This document shows, one piece after another, positions 1 to 12,617 of a DNA stretch of 64,000 nt (the first letter of the stretch is position 1; every line of letters begins with the position of its first letter). The stretch is from contig NC_080423.1 of NCBI RefSeq assembly GCF_029873635.1, positions 88,705,191 through 88,769,190 on the forward strand, written 5' to 3'. Under the pieces are notes generated by a model. The model had not been told where the DNA came from and searched no databases. It was given only the letters and a program-made list of their open reading frames with translations. The DNA comes from Malania oleifera. Lineage: Eukaryota > Streptophyta > Magnoliopsida > Santalales > Ximeniaceae. A program made the translations under genes and the position numbers.

Positions 1-658
1 CCATATACACCCTCCCAAAATGGTTGTGCCAAAAGGAAACACCATTATGTGACTGAGACAGGTCTAACCCTCCTTTTCCATTCTCACACTCCTACTCACT
101 TTTAGGTTGATGCTTTTAGCACTGTTGCTTACATCATTAATCATTTTCCCACACCGCTTCTCAGAGGCAAGTCCCTTTTTGAGCTTCTATATGGTTCCTC
201 TTCTAATTATGAAAACTTTTATCCCTTTGGTTGTTGCTTTTATCCTTGGTTATGTGATTACATGACTAACCAATGTTCCCCTCATAGTATTCCTTGCATT
301 TTTATGGGTTACAGTTCTTTTTACAAAGGCTTTCGTTGTCTTGACCCCACCACCTCTAGACTTTATATCACTCGACATGCCCAATTTGATGAGAACCACT
401 TTCCCTTCCGACACACTTCCCAGGTTCAACCCATCTCCTCCCTTCACATATCCAAATTTCTAGAACCCACTTTTCCCCATATAAACTTGCCTCTACTTTC
501 TCCGGCACCACTTTCCAAACATATTCCTCATTCCGGATCCACCCCATGTATTATTTGCTCTAATTTAGTGGACGAGTCTTTACAGGTAGCTAATTCTCAT
601 GTAGGTCTATCTCTACCGCACTCAGACCTTCAATTGACTTCTCCCGCGCAACACTAAG
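1..658 (+). pseudogene. copia integrase remnant, C-terminal part
   Basis: The first bases translate to a degenerate form of the copia integrase motif around the third catalytic acidic residue (HTPPQNGCAKRKH, where intact copies have PQQNGVVERKNR). The glutamate is replaced by a lysine-type residue at the window edge. Further on come CIFMGYSSFYKGFRC and TRHAQFDE, typical of the integrase-RT linker (FLGYS..KGY.C and SR.V.FDE). The frame is broken between these blocks. In a live element this enzyme inserts the cDNA into the chromosome; this copy cannot. Confidence 0.7.
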
Positions 659-1009
659 TTGCCTATCCTTGTCCCCACTCCTATTGCAGTTCCCCCTTTG
701 GGTTCCCATCCTATGCTTACATAAGCCAAAGCCGGCATCGTTAAGACATGTTACCTCACACATCTTGGTTTTGTGAAATCCTCTAGACTTCTTTCTGCTC
801 TTCTTGCATCCACTAAGACAAAAGGCTTCAAATCCGCTGTTAAGAATCCTGCTTCGCTTGCCACCATGGACGAAGAAGTTCAACCCCTACAAAAATAATT
901 GTACTTGGATTTTTGTTCCTCGACCTACCAACACCAATATTGTGGGTTCCAAATGAGTGTTTTGGAGCAAATACTTACCCGATTGATCTGTCAAGCATCT
1001 CAAAGCCCG

Positions 1010-1620
1010 TTTTGTTGCCAAGGGCTACACACAGGTACATGGTCTTGACTACACTAATGCCTTTCGTCCTATCATCAAGGCTACAACTTTCTGTGTTGTT
1101 CTCTCTCTTGCTATTAAAAAAAAAAAAAAAAAATGGCCTCTTCACCAACTCGTTGTCAAAAATTTGTTTCTCAATGACTATCTCACTGAACATGTTTATA
1201 TAGAATAGCCTCCCATGTATATTTACCATTGCTTCCCTGATCATGTTTGTGAATTGAAGAAAGCTCCCTATGGTCTAAAATAAGCCCCTCGCGCCTGGTT
1301 TTAGCATTTGAACTCTTTTCTCACTCACCTTGGTTTTTATTACAGTTGTGCAGACATATCACTCTTTGTGTTTTATAGGTAGTCTGACATGATCCATTTA
1401 CTTTTCTATGTTGATGACATCATTATTACAGGCAAGAACTCATCCTTTTTTGACAATTTTACTTGCAAGCTCAATTATGAGTTCGCTACTAAGGACTTGG
1501 GGTTCTCTCAACGACTTCCTTGGTCTTAATAAAGCTACATCCACTATTGATGGTCTTCTTATCAGTCAGCTGAAATATGCACAAAACATTCTCACGTGAG
1601 CTCAGTTACTTGACAACAGA
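1010..1620 (+). pseudogene. copia reverse transcriptase remnant (RVT_2), central part
   Basis: The frame reads KGYTQVHGLDYTNAF, then FVVSL-like residues broken by a poly-A tract at about 1115, then PYGLK, a stop, APRAWF, and FYVDDIIITG at about 1405-1435. YVDD is the catalytic motif of copia RT. Stops and shifts between blocks make the gene dead. The A-tract looks like a later slippage or small insertion inside the coding region. Confidence 0.75.
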
Positions 1621-1635
1621 CTAGTCCACACCCCA

Positions 1636-2350
1636 ATGGTTTTTTCCCAGCACTTGTCTGATGATGATCCTCTATTTTTGGATCTTGCGCTTTACAGATC
1701 TCTCGTTGGTGCTATTCAATACCTAACTATCACATGTCCTGATATTGCTTATGTTGTCAACTCTGTCAATCAATTTATACATTCTCCAATTGAAGACCAT
1801 TTCCTTACTGTCAAATGCATTCTTCGCTATATTAAGGGCATACTGCATTTTGGCCTCACCTTTCATCCATTTGCTACTCTTGATGTTTTAGTTTCTTAAT
1901 CCAATGTAGATTGGGTAGGATGCCTTGACTCTCGTCGCTCTAACTCTGGTTATTGTATTTATCTTGGCAAAAATTTGGTGTCTTGGAGTGCAAAGAAACA
2001 ACCTACTATTTCTCGCTCCAACTGTGAATCTGAGTATCGTGCCTTGGCTCTCATAGTTGCTGAAATCCTTTAGCACACACATCTCCTTCATGATATTGAA
2101 GTCCCTCTTCCGAAGCTGTCTCTTCTACTTTGTGACAACAAGTGTGCAATCTTGTTGAGTTCCAATCCTGTTTCTCATAACGGTCCAAGCATGTTGAGCT
2201 GGACTACCACTTTCCTTATTAACTTGTTCTCATTGGCAAATTTCTGACCCAGTATCTGCCTTCTCATTTGCAAGTTGCTGACATCTTCACTAAAAGTGTG
2301 TCCAGACCTCTCTTTGACTTCTTCCGATCCAAGCTTCATGTTCATTACAA
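1636..2350 (+). pseudogene. copia RT thumb and RNase H remnant
   Basis: An 87-codon open stretch (1636-1899) carries YRSLVGAIQYLTITCPDIAY and VKCILRYIKG, the conserved block just before copia RNase H. After a stop at about 1897 the frame continues as VDWVGCLDSRRSNSGYC, LVSWSAKKQP, CESEYRALA and CDNKCAILL, then VADIFTKSVS near 2270. These are the RNase H core and the end of pol. Single stops interrupt it. RNase H removes RNA from the cDNA hybrid in live elements. Confidence 0.78.
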
Positions 2351-2373
2351 TCCGACGCTTAGCTTGCATGGGG

Positions 2374-2553
2374 TGTTGAGGATATTGAGGATTTTCTACC
2401 TTAATTCTAGGAGGATATTATGTATATATTTTCCTATTGTCTATCTTATAATTAATAGGGAATTGATATGTATTTATTCAATGTAATCTTTAATTTATTA
2501 TAAATACAAAACACTCACCACTTTAGAAGTGTGGTGGTTTTCGAACCTTCTCA
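2374..2553 (+). repeat. 3' LTR of the copia remnant
   Basis: A purine-rich end of the internal region (GCATGGGG) is followed at once by TGTTGAGGATATTGAGG, the expected position and TG start of a 3' LTR. The segment ends in CA at 2552-2553, giving about 180 bp. No 5' LTR is in the window to confirm the end, so the right border is the weakest part of this call. Confidence 0.55.
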
Positions 2554-2949
2554 CTGCGAAGCATATTTCTAGTGGTACTTGGATTAGACTCTAGCATGCT
2601 TAGGACTCTGTAGAAAACCATCTATGCTGGATTTTTGGTCTTTTTAATTGGTATTTTTCATCATTGTTTTTTTTTTAAAAAAAAAAAAAAGAAGTTTAAG
2701 CAATGTTAATATACAATCTTAATTAACAAACACCATGGAAATAAAAAAAAAATTAAATCAATTTACTTTATTGAGGGTTCTACAAGACCACTAGCTAAAT
2801 TAATATACGAAAATGTTTTTGCCCAACCGAGCCAACTCAAGTGATAAGGACAAACTTATGACTTTGGATACCCCAAACTCATAGATTCAATACAGAAGCA
2901 TTACATTGTGCCCAATGTAGCGCGATAGTGATTGAAATCCTCAGGTCAT

Positions 2950-2950
<1 letters not shown>

Positions 2951-2997
<47 letters not shown>
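2951..2997. repeat. (TA)n microsatellite
   Basis: Pure alternating AT/TA for about 47 bases in intergenic DNA. Confidence 0.98.
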
Positions 2998-3000
<3 letters not shown>

Positions 3001-3044
3001 TTTTACCCCAATTTTCTTGATTAAATCAAAGGGATCAAAATCAC

Positions 3045-3100
3045 CTTTTTTTTATTTTTTATTTTTTACTTTTTATTTTTTATTTTTTATTTTTTATTTT
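3045..3100. repeat. (ATTTTTT)n-like A/T minisatellite
   Basis: Seven-base units of one A and six T, slightly irregular at the left end, running for about 55 bases. Confidence 0.9.
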
Positions 3101-5595
3101 AAGAGATGAGCAAGCATATAAGAAAAGTAAAAGGATATGTCACGAGCTATGTTTTCAAATTTAGCACAATTAAGTTCTAGTGAATATAATTGGACCCTGC
3201 CTAGCTTGTCATGTTATTTATTTTTTTTATTTTTTACTTGTTCGCGTGGTACCATCATGAATACACCCACACATAAACATCTTAGCCCCATAATCCCAAA
3301 CTCACTGTTTTTAGTAATGGAGGAAGCTATATATGGAGATGATAAGAAGTCATGGAAATATTTTTTGAAATTTAAAATTAAAATGGTTTTACAAAATTTC
3401 GTCTTATGACTTATATTCATATATAATAATATGAACAAAGAGAGAAGACTTCCTGCAAAGTAGAATGCTTTCTATGTATGCATTATCGTTGCCATAATCA
3501 TAATTTGAAAGTTGTACGTAATTGATAACTAATTACTTAATTATCCTCAAACTATAATATAAATCTGAAACTAATATGTTATCTATTCCTAATTCGAAAA
3601 ATTTAGGTGCTTATAATTATAATGTTAATGAAGCAATTTTTTCTTGAGATTCGAGATACACTGGCATTTATAATGTAATTTTTTGTTAAAAATGACATTT
3701 ATATAATGTAGTTTTACTAGATTCATTTTTTTACTAATAGACAGCAGTCGATCTCTACATTTCAAATTTGAAGAATCTCACTGCATGCATGGTGTAATTA
3801 GAGGAGGAAACACATTAATTCTACATTTGGGGTTTATTAGTTTTCTTACTTTGTGATGCATAATGATAAGCACCATGTCACTCTCACTTGACAAAATGTC
3901 AAATATCAATATTGTCAATTTATCAATCACTTTATATGTAACATGATTATAAGAAACTAAAATTATTTCTTGGAGAAAAGCAACAAAATATGCCCAGTAT
4001 TGTATTGATCATTACACCATTCAATGTAGAAGGAAGATGAAAGTCTCTTGTGAGTTATTTTTTATGTGATAACTCTTTAGCATGATGTGATCACATATTA
4101 TATATATATAAGACCATATATCTTGATTATTGACTTAATTGATTGCTTGAAAAAAATTAAAAAATGTCCATTCGCATTTGGAGATTGTTTGTATTATATC
4201 TTTACTCTGGAAGTTTACCTTGATGCTATGAGACTCAAGTTATATGACAATTGATTAAAAAGAAAAGAAAATAAAATTTAGAGCAACAATCCCAAGATTG
4301 AGGTGGTGACTTGATAAGCTTAAAGGGGTTTAAATAGGTTTTAAGGAAGAATAAACCAATGCAGACCAAATTTTAAACCGTATACCCTAGAAACCCTAGT
4401 AAGAGGGTGAAATTGGAAGCAGGGCAGCAGACAACATTGGAGCAGGTTGTGTGTGGGGGATGGATTGTTTTGTTGTGATGATTAATAGGCACGCATGTGA
4501 ATAGGTGGGTACTTTGTTGTTTGTCTTCATGGAATGGAGACAATTAGGGCAACATGCAGTTGACAAACTAATGAAGGGCACCCATCTGAACCTTTCTCTC
4601 TTGATCATGTCTGAAATATTCGTTCCACAAGATAGCTAACTCATTTTTCATGTTAATTTAATTCTGTCATTGTGATTAAGTTCAGCACTATACTCCTCTT
4701 ATTGCCTTGTCAATATTTTCATTCCTCCAATTTTCCCAGCAACCAAACACGATGTCTTTAATGCCGAAAAATGTCTTCCATCATCAAAAGGGACACACTC
4801 ACAGACGTGTACACATACACTTAGAGAAATGCATCCTGAGTCACATTCCTACTTCGAGTTTGGGCACCACACCCCCCAATCTTGTAAGCATAGCATGGGA
4901 GCTGGCAAACCAACCTTAATTATTTTTCATGTGTGTATGCATGTGTATGTATATATATGTAAAGCTAGTTGTTGAAATGGTTAGATGGAATCCAATAACT
5001 TAATTAACGTAGTGTATACTTTATAAAATAATAATTTAATTAATATAATTAATTGGATCATATATTCCTTGTTTCTGTCTCAAGTTGAGGGATTGTTCTT
5101 AATTTCGAGTCTTTAGTCTGTGGAGTCTTTCCGGCAGCTGCGTCTGCATATGCTTTTTTAATTTGCTGCTCGTGAGATGGCAGTACACCTTATCAGTCTA
5201 CAAGCTAGCTAGGCAATTGCCTTACAGTTGTCAATCACATACATATGTACATATATGTAGAGAGATAGGTTTGTCTTTCATGGGGCTTGATTGCATGCCT
5301 TTGCCCCCACCCATATATCTCTCAGCAAACAATGCTAATGAATTGTTGAATGAATAAACACATATTTTCAACCCACGCTATGGGCGCGGGCGAAGATTCT
5401 CGGCTATACGTACCCTTTACACCTTTTCCCCTTTCCTTCCTCAGAATATTTTCATCTTTTGAGATGTTGTATATGCTGAGAACTAGAAATAATGCAGTCA
5501 GGTTCAAATTATATGCAGCTGATGTCATGAAGGGGAGAGTGCCCAGTCACTTGTCAGACAGTAAACCTATTTTTGGCGCATCCATGCTACATATT

Positions 5596-5602
<7 letters not shown>

Positions 5603-5640
<38 letters not shown>
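5603..5640. repeat. (AT)n microsatellite
   Basis: Pure AT dinucleotide run of about 38 bases in the intergenic stretch. Confidence 0.97.
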
Positions 5641-5642
<2 letters not shown>

Positions 5643-6448
5643 GTCTTCGCGTGTGCACGTGAGAGAGAGAGATGGGTGTTTGAAGCTCTAGCTTTGGGTA
5701 CTGGTTAATCCACCAAGATAATGAGTCCCTCCTTTATATTTTTTTACTTAAATAGCAATGTTTAATCTCAACTGCAAAATTGTAGTCACTCGAGACTTGA
5801 ACCCTACTGTATCAAATGAGCAAAATCTGAAGTTAATTTACTGATACAGCAACCCTTGCGAGGGAATGGCGATGCTGCAATATATATGCGTATATGGGAT
5901 TTTGGGATGTGATTTGTGAAATTATGTAGCCAGTTTGGAGTGTTCTCCAGCTTCATTCCTTTCATGCTAAAGTTAAAATGTTATGATTTTGACTCTTGGG
6001 ATAAGTGAATTATTCAAATAATGCCAGTCTTTCTCTGTCGGGACTTCATTTTCTTAGGTCCATGCTTATGTTTTATTTTAGCAAATTGCTCTTAGTTCGA
6101 AGCAGCAGCTAGTTCATGTTAATGTAAACTTTGCACATATTATGGCCTTTATGAATACTTTTATTTTAAATGATATAAGATGACGTTTATTAATAAAAAA
6201 AATCAAGTCGGTCAAATAAGCAAGCTGCTTGATAGCTAGACAGAGGAGAAGGATGAATATACAATTCCAGAAAGGGAATTGTCGATAGATTTTTTTAATC
6301 CAAAATTGTAACATAACCTAATTAAATATATGCAAATTAAGATTAAAAAAAAAAGATAAAAAATTATAGCATAGGGTGGTTGATCAGCTACTTAATGGTG
6401 TTCAATTGGTCCCATTTTCCCTTCTCATGTCTAGTGCTACTTGATAAC

Positions 6449-7006
6449 TGATATTTGCCTAAAATATGCTTATTTAGGCCCCCATTTACCTATGTGATGT
6501 TCTTATTTACTTTGTAATTATCACTTCTCATCATTTTTCAAAGTTACACATGGTATGTCTTATGTTTCAGGAAATTAGAGCTTAAATCAAAGAGTTAAGC
6601 AGTCACAAGAAGGGGCGACAATGTCCAGCTAAAAGACTCCAAAGTGCTGGTTAACAAGCAAGATTCATAGGGATTCTCAACCAAGGCGCGACCAGGAGAC
6701 CTTGGGTGCGCAACCTGGTCGACGATGCCATCAGCTAAACAAAGAATGAATTGAAGATTTTCCAAAATGTCTCGACCAGGGCGTGACGAGGAAAACTTGG
6801 AGTGCAACCAGGTCGACTGCTATCGAGTTTTGAAATATGCTACGTGAGATTTTGACAGAATGTTTACTGATTTGATTTTCAATGCGTGTAAACCCTAATG
6901 AGTATAAAATAAAACTTTGAACAGATGATTAGGGTTTCCCTTTGGTTCCTCTCTGGTCCCTTGAGTTCCCTCGAGTTCCATTGGGTGCCATTTAGAATAG
7001 TTTTTC
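6449..7006 (+). repeat. Athila LTR fragment, 5' part
   Basis: It begins TGATATTTGCCTAAAATA followed by TTTAGGCCCCCATTTACC. The same landmarks start the complete Athila LTR at 10353. Similarity runs through the CTCGACCAGG-type repeats to the CTTTGGTTCCTC block near 6940. It stops where another copy of the LTR start begins at about 7007, so this copy was truncated or interrupted there. Confidence 0.75.
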
Positions 7007-7430
7007 GATGTGTTCCTAAAATATACTATTTTAGGCCCCCGTTTACCTTTTTTTATTCTCATTTATGTTGTATGCAACCCTTTGTTAACATTGTTTGAAG
7101 TTGTGCATGGTATGTTCGTGTTTGAGGAAATACCGGTTAAAACCAAGGAATTAGGCATACGAGAAGCTAAAGGAGTATTTGGAATTACCAAAGCTCAAAG
7201 TCAGATAATAACCAAGCTCTCAAAGCTGCGAGTCATTAGAGAAAAGGAAGTCTTTGCTCGACCAAGTGGTGCGACTAGCAACACAAGGAGCGACCTAGTC
7301 ATCCACTGCAGAATTCGAGGTTCAAACAGAGATCTAAATGCTGCAAAGCTCAACCAAGTGGTCGACTATGTGACCCTCAAGGGCAACTAAGGTGAGATGT
7401 TGAAGTCTCCTGAGCCAAGAAATACTGAGA
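7007..7430 (+). repeat. Second Athila LTR fragment, 5' part
   Basis: It begins GATGTGTTCCTAAAATATAC and aligns with the LTR start at 10353 for about 420 bases, including AGTTAAAACCAAGGAATTAGG-like and GAGATGTTGAAGTCTCCT-like blocks near 7130 and 7392. At about 7430 the match ends and post-integrase Athila sequence begins, so most of this LTR and the whole gag-pol region are missing. Confidence 0.75.
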
Positions 7431-10352
7431 GTTCAAACCCGGTTGAGTTCGATAATGAGCTTTGAAGCATCCGACTGAAGACGGTAAACCTAGCGCTTCC
7501 AGAAGGCAACCTGAGTATTTTTAATTTCTTGGTTTGAGTCTTTAGGGTGTACATAAGTAGTGTACATAAAGTGTGATATCTATAGAGTAGAGCATATGAT
7601 AGTTGGGGGGTATGCAGAGAGTTCAACCAGGGGTTCAACCTTCACCTCTTTTGGTGCAACCTGGTCTAGTCCCTGACCCTAAGCATACAAAAGACCGAGA
7701 ATCGATGAGGTGCACAACCAACACTAGATTTGGTGCGACATGGTAGGGAACACAAAGAGTCATTTAAAATCCTATTTCGCCCATGACTCTTCATCTCTCC
7801 ATTGTCAACTCTTGGTCAGCTCTCGTTGCCCCACCCTCCAACTTCATTGCCTGAACACTAAGCACCATATCTAAACCTCCGGCACTTCTCTGACCATAGG
7901 ATGTAGCTTCGGCAACCTCATCGTTGTTTAGAAACCTTCTCGGCAATCTAGGGTTTCATCCGTGTTCTTTCTAAGCACTTGTGCTCCTTCATTTTCTCTT
8001 CTATTTTCTAAGGTGGAGCTATGCTTAGGAACAAAGACGAATGAGAAGCAAGGCTAGGCCTCACGAACTCTTCCTTGGGATTTCCAATACTAAGCCCAAT
8101 AGAGAGAAGAATTGTCTGTATAGAGGTAAGCTACTGCGGGAGAAAGGACAAGGACTCCATAGGGGCCCTTTGCGACTCTACCAATGCCTGCTTGTGTACC
8201 TCCTCCAACATTGGGCTTGGTAATATAAAATTCATTGGTGGAGGCACTATAAAAAATAGTCGTAGTTGTGGAAACCTATGATGGCCCTGGCTGCTCCTTT
8301 GAAAATCCACTTCACATTCTAACTGATTTGGACTCGGAGTCAGAGGATAATTGAGATGACTTGGCTACTTTATAGACTATGCTTCTGCAAGACATTTTTT
8401 TTTATTGTTTCCCTTTATTTTATTTGTATTTTATTGTAGGTCATTTCACCATGTTTTTGAAAAGGGTTTTACTTATGTTATGCTATTCCTAATACTTTGT
8501 AATGCCTTTGGAAATTAATACAATTTGCCTGGTGTTTTTTCTTAATGTCTTTTTATTCTCTGTGTATCATTGCATGCATAATATTTATGGTTTATATATG
8601 CTTCTAACATATGCAGGTACATTGGTTGTTTTAATTGCACCATGCCATGTTTCCTTCACTATGCTCTAAGTTATCTCTTTCCACACTTTAGTGAGGACAT
8701 TGAAGTTTTAAGCTGGGGGTAGGTAAATTCTACATTTTTCACTTTTAGCACAAAAATGAATTAAATTTTTCAGTGAATATTTGATTGTTTCATGACATGT
8801 TAGCACTTCTTATACTATTTACATACTTGAATATTACTTTTATGTTACATGCTCAGGTTATAGCATATATGACCTTGTTATGCTCACTAACAATGTAGTG
8901 AGTTGCTTGTGCATAGTTGACATGTCACTCTAGGTAGATTAACTAGTGATTCATTCGTGTTAACATGGTTATGCAAAATCTTGTATTCACATGGTACTTC
9001 GCGAGGCTAAAAAAACACATACACATGATTTTTAGCACTTAGGGTTCCTTGAGAGCACTGAGAGAACATACGTGGTGACTCTGACACTTTGTGTGGTACT
9101 TTTGAGCCTTTCGTTTTTCTGGAGTGTTTGAAATCAACTTTGAGTTTACGGAACTCAACTTCCTTTTTTCTGGTTTTTCTTTGCTACTTGTCTCAGTTTT
9201 TGCATTTGCTAGACTAGAGGTGATGTCTAGTGGGGAGATATAATCCTAGGCCTTGTAGCTTACTCAAGATATGAAAATTGATCCACTCTTAGAGTTAGAC
9301 TTATTTCATGGACCCCATTTTTGGCTTAATTTCTCTTCGGAAGTATGAAGACCCCAAAAAGTTATGAAAATTGTCCAAGCTGACCTTGAAAGAAAAATGA
9401 TAAAAGTATGAGCAGAAGAAAGTAAAAAGAAATAAAAATATATAGAATGCCTACTCCTATTACTAAACAATCAAGCTAGGGACACAACTTAGGTTCTACC
9501 AAAGTATAAATACTATTCAAATGTCTGATGCTATAATATACTCACACCTAGTGTGTGAATTAGTCTGTCTACGGTTGTCTTGATTGAATGTGGAGAGTAG
9601 GTAAGAAGATGTTAGGGTGAAGGACTCGACACCTTATTTATAGGCTGGATTCTTTCCTTATGAAACTAGTTCACTCCGAACTTTAGCGTTAGTTCTTTAA
9701 CATATGTTCACTCCGTACTTTAGCGTTAGTTCTTTAACATATGTGGGATGTTTGATCATGACATTCTTCCTCACATATGGAGAGTGAACCCATTTTATTG
9801 AGTGATTTTTAAGAGAATATTAGTGAGGCTGAGTCAAGGTGATCATTCTTGAGGTATCTGAGAGATATCTTGAGTGTGACAGATCATACACTTTACACAC
9901 GCCTTGAGATGTAACCTATTTATACTAGAAGTTACATGATAATGTTAGCTCTGAATCGTAATTACCTGTTGATTCTATGTATGTTGATGTCGATAATGGT
10001 TGTATCTTGTTAAGACTTGTATGAGTAGCTTGTTGTGGACTGTGTGTATAATAGAGTCATATATGCAAAATCTTGCGTGTAATTGGGTTATATCCTTGTA
10101 TGTAAACCGGTATAACTGTGTTGCATGTATTTTTAGTCACTAATAATTGGTGTTTGTGGGTACCACCCTGAAAACCCTCACGAGACTTGAACTCATCCAC
10201 TAGGATCAACCAAGGGGTTTAAAGCCTTGTTGCATATGGTAAACGCAATCGTATTTCCCACGAAAGAGGAGATAGTTAGGATTTTCTAGTTTTTCCTAAT
10301 TTTCTTAGCTTTTTCTTTGCTCGAGGACTAGCAAAGTCTAAGTTGGGAGTTG
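7431..10352 (+). mobile_element. Athila 3' noncoding internal region and polypurine tract
   Basis: Near 7478-7515 it carries the block CTGAAGACGGTAAAC... GGCAACCTGAG, which in Athila elements follows the integrase stop codon; the same block lies after the integrase of the next copy at 18366-18402. Around 8697 is an AGTGAGGACATTGAAG... GCTGGGGGTAGG motif, also typical of Athila 3' regions. At 10318-10352 come CTCGAGGACTAGCAAAG and a purine-rich tract directly before the LTR at 10353. Only short open frames exist, so any env-like ORF is gone or was never present. Confidence 0.75.
9669..9742. repeat. Tandem duplication of a 37 bp unit
   Basis: Two adjacent 37-base copies, 9669-9705 and 9706-9742, beginning GTTCACTCCG and ending TTTAACATAT, with one visible mismatch. 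They lie in the Athila 3' noncoding region. Confidence 0.9.
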
Positions 10353-12612
10353 TGATATGTTCCTAAAATATACTATTTTTGGCCCCCACGTACCTTTGTT
10401 TATTCTCATTTGTGTTGTATATATCCCTTTGTTAACATTGTTCAGAGTTATGCAAGGTTTGTTCGTGTTTCAGGAAATACAAGTTAAAACCAAGGAATTA
10501 GGTATATAAAAAGCTAAAGGAGTATTTGGAATACACAAAGCTTAAATTTAAATGCTAACCAAGCTTTTAAAGCCTTGAATCATTAGAGAAAAGGAAGTCT
10601 TTGCTCGACCAAGTGGTGTAACCAGCAACACAAGGGGCGACCTGGCGATCCACTACAAATTCCGAGGTTCAGACTAAGATAAAAATGCTGCAAGGCTCGA
10701 CCAAGTGGTCAACCATGTTACTCTCAAGGGTGACTAAGGTGAGATGTTGAAGTCTCCTCAGCCAAGAAATATGAAGAGTGTCGCCCAAGTGATCGACCAA
10801 GAGACCTTGAGAGGCGACTATGTCGAGTTCCTGAGATTTCTTGAAGATCAAGATCCTACAAGTCTCGACCATCAACTTAACTAGCAAGACCCTGAAGTGT
10901 GACTTAGTTGAAGACACTAAAGATTCAAATTGCTGATTTCCCACGAGTTTTGACTAGGACATGATAAGGGGAAGCATGGGTGTGGCTTGGTCGATAGCAA
11001 CGATCTTCTGTGTGAGATTTGCTGCAAAGTTTCCTTATTTGTATTTCAAACCTTGTAAGCCATAATGGGTTTAAATAATAGCCTAACAATGTGCTTTGGG
11101 TTCCTCTTTGGCTGATTTTAGGTTAGTGACAAACCTAGAACGCCATTGAGAGCCAACCTTAGATTAGTTAATTAATTAAGTTGCAGGGATAATCGTTTTT
11201 GAGAGACGACTCGAATACCGATGATTTACTTTTACATGCTTTTTTAGATTAGGTGATCATTCATTGTAGGGAAAGGCTTTAGTGATAGACAACTCGAATA
11301 CAAAGGATCGATTCTTACATGCTTTCAATTTATTGCTTTATATTTACAACTTTCATTTATTTGCTTTTATTTATTACTTTATTGTGATTGTGTATTTAGA
11401 GATAGGATAGCACTTCTACAACTTTAGTCAGGTACACATAGTAGGCTATAGTCTCCCACAAAGGTTCTCGTGATTGTTATGACAGAGTATACTTTGATTC
11501 CTGACCGTGCTCCGGACAGTTGGTGCACCCTTGCTACCCTATGCCATCGAATGGCTTCTTGGATTGTTTAGCCAATTTTCTATTAGTTTAATATGGTAAA
11601 CTCACTAAACTTAGATTACACACAAGACATCCTAGGTCAAATCCATGATTGAGCACTACTTTGTAGGAGTGGGGTTAACTTAGATTTTACATGCGTTCAT
11701 TAGGACTGTTAGAAAAACCCCACCATTACAACACAAAAATCCCACCTTTTCACTTCTTTTAATACAAAGATTCAATAAACTATTTTTGAAGTGGTTGATA
11801 ACTGCACTTTAAACCCCATGAATCGATACCTCACTTCCCTTACTTTATAATGAACTTGGGATTAAGTTAGGTTGTATAAATATTTTTTTTTTGGTAGTTA
11901 AGGACCCAAGCCTTGGTGAGCCTACTATTTTATTTTAGTTGTCAATTTACATTTCTTTGTTAATTTCAAATTACAATTTCAATTGTATTTCCATTCATGC
12001 TTTATTTCAATTCTTAATTTCAATAAAAGTTATGCTTTCAATTTCGTTCTTCGTAGCCTTTTCTTTACTTTTGAGTTCATGCAGGATGAGTAGCTAATTT
12101 ATTTAGTTCTCTGGCTATGATGAAACCCTAGGCAAGAACAACATAGCTAGGAATTAGTCAATTGTGCTCAATAGGGTATAGTTGTTTGAAAGGAATCTGT
12201 GTTTGCTAGATAGGGTATACCCTATTCTCTCGATTGTGCATCGGAAGATTGGTGCAAACCCGACTACGCTACACTACTTGAGCGGATTGTTTGACCATTG
12301 AAACCCTTGTATAGATAATTGAACGAACATAGTTATCGCGAACTAACAGCTTAAGGTGATTCGTAATTAGGGAATTACTTTTCCATAAGAAGTTTAATTT
12401 GATTTTAATTGCTTTCGTAGTTTAACTAGAAAACCTAAATTCCATATTTTCTTCTTGTTCCAGCATAGTAAACTAGGTTAAATTGGTAAACCACTGCACT
12501 GAGTCCCTGAGATCGACACCCAACTTATTCATTCTTCTACTGAACTTGGGATTAGTTAGGTTATAAAATTTATCTTTGGTAGTTAAGGACCCAAGCCTTG
12601 GCGAGCCTACCA
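10353..12612 (+). repeat. Complete Athila LTR (about 2.26 kb)
   Basis: It starts TGATATGTTCC right after an Athila polypurine tract and ends CCTACCA just before the primer binding site at 12618. It therefore serves as 3' LTR for the material on its left and 5' LTR for the gag-pol on its right. The terminal block (ACTTGGGATTA... GACCCAAGCCTTGG.GAGCCTAC) occurs twice, near 11846-11927 and 12545-12612, so the LTR tail has been duplicated or two LTR ends lie side by side. Length is above what I expect of an Athila LTR, consistent with that duplication. Confidence 0.75.
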
Positions 12613-12617
12613 AATTT

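Larger units (their letters stand above)
1..2553 (+). mobile_element. Decayed Ty1/copia retrotransposon, 3' half with 3' LTR
   Basis: In order the sequence reads integrase C-half, reverse transcriptase, RNase H and a short 3' LTR, which is the copia gene order. The gag, protease and 5' LTR would lie left of the window. Many stops and frameshifts, plus a run of 17 A near 1115-1133, show an old copy. The RNase H motif SRSNCESEYRA and the very short LTR look more like the Ale or Ivana lineages than the Sireviruses further right. The lineage is a guess; copia identity is firm. Confidence 0.85.
2554..6448. other. AT-rich intergenic stretch, no gene recognised
   Basis: About 3.9 kb with only short open frames on both strands and no protein motif, RNA gene or LTR structure that I could recognise. 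It contains microsatellites and poly-T tracts listed separately. Nothing here resembles the retroelements on either side. It may be old unique DNA between two insertions. I searched by eye for common plant microRNA sequences and saw none. Confidence 0.5.

Noticed and set aside
5163-5691. Short open frames near 5163-5691 as a small gene or microRNA host
   Set aside because: No motif, the second runs into an AT microsatellite, and I could not match a known microRNA or hairpin by eye.
6895-6945. AAACCCTAA and TTAGGGTTT as telomere repeat remnants
   Set aside because: Single heptamers only, not in tandem; they are within Athila LTR sequence and recur singly elsewhere by chance.
7010-7390. 126-codon open frame as a host gene
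   Set aside because: It lies in an Athila LTR fragment and the matching part of the full LTR at 10353 has no conserved frame.
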